DNA of 64,000 bases from Salicibibacter cibi. GTDB taxonomy: Bacteria > Bacillota > Bacilli > Bacillales > Marinococcaceae. The stretch is from positions 992,001-1,056,000 of the forward strand of contig NZ_CP054706.1 in the NCBI RefSeq assembly GCF_016495865.1, written 5' to 3'. Below the pieces are notes generated by a model. The model ran no database searches. It was not told where the DNA came from and worked only from the letters and a program-made list of their open reading frames with translations. How positions within the stretch are numbered: the stretch's first letter is position 1; every line of letters starts with the position of its first letter. The position numbers and the translations under genes are program-made. Shown here piece by piece: positions 60,182 to 64,000 of the stretch.

Positions 60182-60889
60182 TTGGGAGATGTAATAGAAG
60201 TTGCCAATAGTGCTCCGTTTTGGATTTTTGCCTTTATCATCATTGGGATTGTTATATTCCAGGCAATCATCTTTTTGCGCATCGCAAAAAAATCAGCTCC
60301 AGATGTTGGGATGACACAAAGAGACGAAAGAATTGCTATGAGGACTGGGCTCATTACTGCGATTGGTCCGTCTGTTGCCGTTGCGATTGTAATAATTTCT
60401 TTAATTACGATTCTAGGTTCTCCAATTACATTAATGCGTATTGGAATTATTGGTTCAGCAGCAACAGAATCAGGAGCTGCTCAAGTAGGGGCAAATGCAT
60501 TTGGAACAGAGCTAGGAGGGGATGATTTTCCTATAGAAGCTCTAGCAACTGTAGTATGGACGATGTTTTTAGGAGGGATGGGTTGGCTGATTGTTGTAGC
60601 GTTATTCACCAAACAATTAGGGAAAACACAGAAAAAAATTGAAAAAAATAATCCCAAAATAATGTCTAGTGTTACCTTAGCAGCTATGTTAGGAGCATTT
60701 GGTTTTCTAGTAAGTGATGAAATGATCATTAGTATAAATCACACAATTGCTGGAATTGTTGCTGTAGGGTCAATGATCGGGTTTATGATTATTGCTGATA
60801 AATTGGATATTGCATGGATAAAGGAATGGTCATTGGGTTTTTCAATGGTTATTGGCATGACCGTTGCTCACTTAACCACAATGTTCTAA
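60182..60889 (+). CDS. DUF5058-type membrane protein (carrier subunit 1)
   Basis: A 235-residue protein with about six spans: one N-terminal anchor (FAFIIIGIVIFQAIIFL), a basic loop, then a Gly/Ala-rich core including IGSAATESGAAQVGANAFG near residue 93. I associate it with DUF5058 from memory of layout. The TTG start is chosen because GGAGGAG lies 8 nt upstream. It is followed 58 bp later by a second membrane protein of similar size and style, suggesting a two-protein carrier. Confidence 0.65.
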   Translation: MGDVIEVANSAPFWIFAFIIIGIVIFQAIIFLRIAKKSAPDVGMTQRDERIAMRTGLITAIGPSVAVAIVIISLITILGSPITLMRIGIIGSAATESGAAQVGANAFGTELGGDDFPIEALATVVWTMFLGGMGWLIVVALFTKQLGKTQKKIEKNNPKIMSSVTLAAMLGAFGFLVSDEMIISINHTIAGIVAVGSMIGFMIIADKLDIAWIKEWSLGFSMVIGMTVAHLTTMF

Positions 60890-60947
60890 TCTAAAATAAT
60901 AACACGAAGCATAGGGAGCATAATTAATTATAAAGGGGGAGAAAGAA

Positions 60948-61670
60948 ATGAGCGCAAATCCAGAAAAAGTTGAGACGGAAAATGTAAACACAAATGCATC
61001 AGTTGATAGTGCAATGGATGTTTTTCATAATCGAGCACATTTTTGGGGTCGTACTACACTTTGGGTATTAATAGTAATGTGTTTAGTGCCACCATTATAT
61101 GTGTCCTTTGTTTTAGATGCGCATCCAGGCTGGGATTTAATTGGCGTGGGGTTAATTGGTTACGCTTCGTTTATCGGTATAATGTGGGTGTTAGAGCCAG
61201 TTACGTATTACCCTACCCTTGGGATTGCCGGAACTTATTTAGCCTTTTTAACAGGCAATATCGCAAATCTATGCCTTCCTAGTTCAGCATCAGCACAGAA
61301 AGCAGTTGGAGCAGAAGTAGGCACTCGTAAGGCAGAAGTTGCTGGAACATTTGGAATTGCCATGGCATCGCTAGTGAATACGGTAATCATTCTTTTAACT
61401 ATCTTAGGCGGAACCTACATTTTGTCTATGTTGCCTGCAGCCGTGGAAGGTGTCTTTGACTTTATACTTCCTGCTATATTCGGCGCAGTATTAGGGCAAT
61501 TTGCGTATAAAACACCACAATATGGTGTTCTTGCCATAGTCATTGCAATGGTAGTATTATTTTCTCCTGTTTTTGAGGCAATTCAAATTGCAGCATGTGT
61601 CGCGCTAACTATTACAGCTGTTCTCTTTATGGAAAAACAAAAAAATAAAAGTGCAGAAACGAAAAATTAG
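60948..61670 (+). CDS. Membrane partner protein (carrier subunit 2)
   Basis: A 240-residue protein with a soluble Asn/Thr/Glu-rich N-terminus of about 35 residues and six spans. LTGNIANLCLPSSASAQKAVGAEVGTRKA is split over a loop near residues 105-133 that mirrors the Ser/Ala/Gly loop of the preceding protein. GGGGGAGAAAG precedes the ATG. I do not recognise a characterised homologue. Substrate presumably linked to the M20 hydrolase and amidase on either side. Confidence 0.65.
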   Translation: MSANPEKVETENVNTNASVDSAMDVFHNRAHFWGRTTLWVLIVMCLVPPLYVSFVLDAHPGWDLIGVGLIGYASFIGIMWVLEPVTYYPTLGIAGTYLAFLTGNIANLCLPSSASAQKAVGAEVGTRKAEVAGTFGIAMASLVNTVIILLTILGGTYILSMLPAAVEGVFDFILPAIFGAVLGQFAYKTPQYGVLAIVIAMVVLFSPVFEAIQIAACVALTITAVLFMEKQKNKSAETKN

Positions 61671-61931
61671 AAGAAAAGAAAGCATTTTTTTCTCGGTATC
61701 TGTTAAATGAGCAGACCGGTGGAGAAGTCATGTTTATTCAAGACGTCAACGTTACCAATTATGAGGGTATTGCCAAAGTTAACGGTTTATAGACTTAAAA
61801 TTTGACGAAATACAAAGTTTAAATTACCAGTTCAGATAGAGAGCAATGCTTATTAGGGGAGACAGGAATAATCTTGTCACACCAGCCTCGGTGAACTCCG
61901 GTGGTTTATATTACAAGAAGGAAGGTTTTTT

Positions 61932-63359
61932 ATGAGTTCAGAATTAAAAGAACATTCACTGGTAGCACTCGCAGAAAAAATCCAAACAAAAGAAGTTTCA
62001 GCGATCGAAGTAACAGAGGAATTTATTGCTCAAATTGAAAAGTATAATCCCATCGTGAACGCTATCGTTTCCTTTTCACCTGAACGAGCTCGGTCTGAGG
62101 CTCGAGCTGCCGATCATCGTTTGGCTAATGGGGAGGTGGATGGTCTCTTACATGGCATTCCGATGTCGTTTAAAGATACGCACGATGTAGCTGGTCTTCC
62201 GACGACGAAGGGATCGCCTGTTTTACGAGATAATGTACCGGAAAAAGATGAATTGATCGTTGAACGTTTGCGAAAGGCTGGCGCCATAACCCTCGGTAAA
62301 ACAAATGTCCCTGAATTCGCGGCAGGTTCTCATACCTTTAATGAAGTGTTTGGGATGACTCGTAATCCGTATAATTTGGAGCGAACATCAGGTGGAAGTA
62401 GCGGGGGAGCGGCTGCGGCACTTGCAACGAATATGATTCCGCTCGCAGACGGGAGTGACATGGGGGGTTCTTGCCGTAACCCGGCCGCCTTTAATAATGT
62501 CGTTGGGATGCGACCTTCGCCTGGTCGCGTTCCTACCCATACAAAACCAAATGCTTTTTCAAGATTGAGCGTCCAGGGACCGCTGGCTCGTACGGTTAAA
62601 GACGCAGCTTATATGATGACGGTGATTGCCGGATATGACAAGCGGGATCCCATTTCTATTAAAGAGAGTGGGGAAATTTTCAATAAATCGCTTCAAAGAG
62701 ACTTTAAAGGGGTACGTGTGGCTTATTCTTCCGATTTAGGAGGTCAAATCCCTATTGATCCGATGGTGCGTGAGGGATTTTTAGAGCAAATACCTATCCT
62801 CGAAAAGCTTGGTTTTGTCGCGGAAGAAAACTTCCCGGATATGTGTGGCGCTGATGAGGTGTTTAATGTCTTGAGAGCGCACGATATGGAAACGGCCGCG
62901 GGTGAAATGGTCGAAGAACACCAGGAAAAGATCAAAGATACGTATGTCAAAAACGTGGAACTTGGCCGTCAACTTTCCGGACCGGATGTCGGAAAAGCAA
63001 TGCGGTTACAAACCGAGTTGTTCTCCCGTATGCATACTTTTTTCGGGAATTATGATTACCTCGTCCTTCCTGTCAGTCAGGTTCCTCCATTTGATGCCGA
63101 ATTGGAATATCCAACAACCATCAGCGGTGTGAAGATGGATTCTTATATTAGCTGGATGCGTTCATGTTCGCTCATCACTGCCACCGGCCATCCCGCGATT
63201 TCTGTCCCCGCTGGTTTTACTAAAGACGGCCTTCCACTTGGCTTGCAAATCGTCGGTCCTCATCAAGCAGATTTCGAGATCTTGCAAGCGGCTTTTGCAT
63301 TTGAACAAGCTACTCATTATAGGAAAAAATTCCCTGTTCTAATTTCAAGAGTAAGATGA
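61932..63359 (+). CDS. Amidase-signature family amidase
   Basis: A 475-residue amide hydrolase. The Ser-cis-Ser-Lys triad is complete: Lys81 in SFKDTHD, Ser156 in SGGSSGG and Ser180 in MGGSCRNPAAF. It differs from GatA (31257) in the loop MRPSPGRVP and the C-terminal half, so it is a general amidase rather than a tRNA amidotransferase. The ATG follows AAGAAGGAAGG. The 260 bp upstream contain only a 20-codon ORF of doubtful value. Confidence 0.9.
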   Translation: MSSELKEHSLVALAEKIQTKEVSAIEVTEEFIAQIEKYNPIVNAIVSFSPERARSEARAADHRLANGEVDGLLHGIPMSFKDTHDVAGLPTTKGSPVLRDNVPEKDELIVERLRKAGAITLGKTNVPEFAAGSHTFNEVFGMTRNPYNLERTSGGSSGGAAAALATNMIPLADGSDMGGSCRNPAAFNNVVGMRPSPGRVPTHTKPNAFSRLSVQGPLARTVKDAAYMMTVIAGYDKRDPISIKESGEIFNKSLQRDFKGVRVAYSSDLGGQIPIDPMVREGFLEQIPILEKLGFVAEENFPDMCGADEVFNVLRAHDMETAAGEMVEEHQEKIKDTYVKNVELGRQLSGPDVGKAMRLQTELFSRMHTFFGNYDYLVLPVSQVPPFDAELEYPTTISGVKMDSYISWMRSCSLITATGHPAISVPAGFTKDGLPLGLQIVGPHQADFEILQAAFAFEQATHYRKKFPVLISRVR

Positions 63360-63627
63360 TCTTTCGTTTTGTTTGGTTGAACTATAAATATATGGAACAC
63401 CTTGAAAATATTTTGACGATTATATTATGTACATTATTTATATACTTATCCAATGCTAAAGGAGGAAAATCTTATTTGTCTCTGTTATCTGATCCCGTGA
63501 TAAGTCACACTGGAAGGACCATTTGATGAAAACACAAATTTTATAATGCTCTTAATCGCTATATACAAAGCAAATATTCATGGAACAATCATTAGAAAAC
63601 AATGGAAACCGATATGGTGTAATTTTG

Positions 63628-63972
63628 GGTATGCAGGTTCCCGACTTCAATCTGGAGACCCGACTGTCCTTGGACTTGCCGGTTTCGTTGGTAGCACTTG
63701 ATTCAACGACGATGGCCGTAGGCGAAAACCGGCTTCCCTGGGCGCCTTACCACGGGAAACGTAGCGGCGTTAAAATGCACCCCTATTTCCGTGTGGACAC
63801 ATTGCTCCCCATCCAAGTGGAGACTTCCAAAGGATTGACGCATGATGCGCCCGTTGCTAATTCCTTTTCCTACCATTTGATAACATCTGTATCCGTCAAC
63901 AGAAGAACAGTATTCGGCGAAAAAGCGTGGGTTACGATGACGCTAATCAAATGGAGACTAGGACAGAAATAG
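63628..63972 (+). pseudogene. IS4-type transposase fragment
   Basis: VALDSTTMAVGENRLPWAPY then HGKRSGVKMHPYF and ETSKGLTHDAPVA match the first catalytic region of an IS4-group transposase, where the Asp lies in LDSTT. Neither the N-terminal part nor the following catalytic region is readable: after about 63860 the frame no longer looks like a transposase and ends at 63972. It is a fragment, perhaps continuing out of frame beyond the window. Confidence 0.6.
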
Positions 63973-64000
63973 TAGTACGGCTAAAACGTACACCATGGCA

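Noticed and set aside
61730..61792. 20-codon ORF MFIQDVNVTNYEGIAKVNGL with GGTGGAG upstream
   Set aside because: Ribosome-like site is present but there is no promoter, terminator or recognisable family; could be a relic or chance.

Overview
The window is a chromosomal segment of a low-to-mid GC, spore-forming member of the Bacillaceae. The order purF-purM-purN-purH-purD, then yerA, yerC, pcrB, pcrA, ligA, camS, gatC, gatA, gatB follows the Bacillus subtilis core map. A CotD-like coat protein with a mother-cell-type promoter indicates sporulation. My impression of an alkaliphilic, salt-tolerant lineage (Salicibibacter-like) is inference only. No rRNA, tRNA or CRISPR array was seen.

Layout. 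1-5.9 kb: distal half of the purine operon. 5.9-9.7 kb (minus): an ABC-F ribosome-protection protein with a clear attenuator leader, and an organic-anion/ion transporter with a structured leader. 9.7-12.2 kb: yerA, yerC and a small coat gene. 12.3-16.8 kb (minus): flavin reductase, YitT protein, AEC carrier and CitMHS carrier. 17.1-23.0 kb: a LacI-type regulator divergent from a five-gene catabolic operon (histidinol-dehydrogenase-like, Ldh2-like, TIM-barrel isomerase-like, Asp/Glu-racemase-like, SDR). 23.3-24.3 kb: threonine aldolase. 24.5-34.2 kb: pcrB-pcrA-ligA-camS and gatCAB. 34.4-35.1 kb: two small membrane proteins. 35.1-40.5 kb: a tartrate/D-malate-type module (FadR-like regulator, TDH, DASS carrier), with glycerate kinase nearby. 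40.6-50.1 kb: an RNA methyltransferase, then a full malonate decarboxylase set (mdcG on plus; madL-madM-mdcH-A-B-C-DE on minus; GntR regulator). 50.1-64 kb: visibly AT-richer accessory DNA with a group II intron relic, a deletion-type transposon, a YfcC carrier, peptidases, a broken GntR gene, an SHMT-like enzyme, a degraded transposase, a DUF5058-type two-protein carrier, an amidase and an IS4-type fragment.

Mobile sequences. A 287-bp MITE-like family (two full, two internally deleted copies) carries AGGGA-type inverted ends; both full copies have exact 5-bp target duplications. Three of the four copies sit within about 12 bp of the stop codon of a gene. A second family of about 92 bp (three full copies, one partial) forms strong hairpins and lies mostly in 5' leaders. 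A third element of 162 bp has a TTACA duplication.

How genes work together. The catabolic modules share a plan: regulator, palindromic operators over the promoters, carrier and enzymes. In the tartrate and malonate modules the candidate operators have the core GTATAC. The LacI module has TGAATACGTATTCA plus cre-like CcpA sites. The most instructive regulatory element is the ABC-F leader: a three-codon ORF, mutually exclusive antiterminator and terminator stems, and a T-tract.
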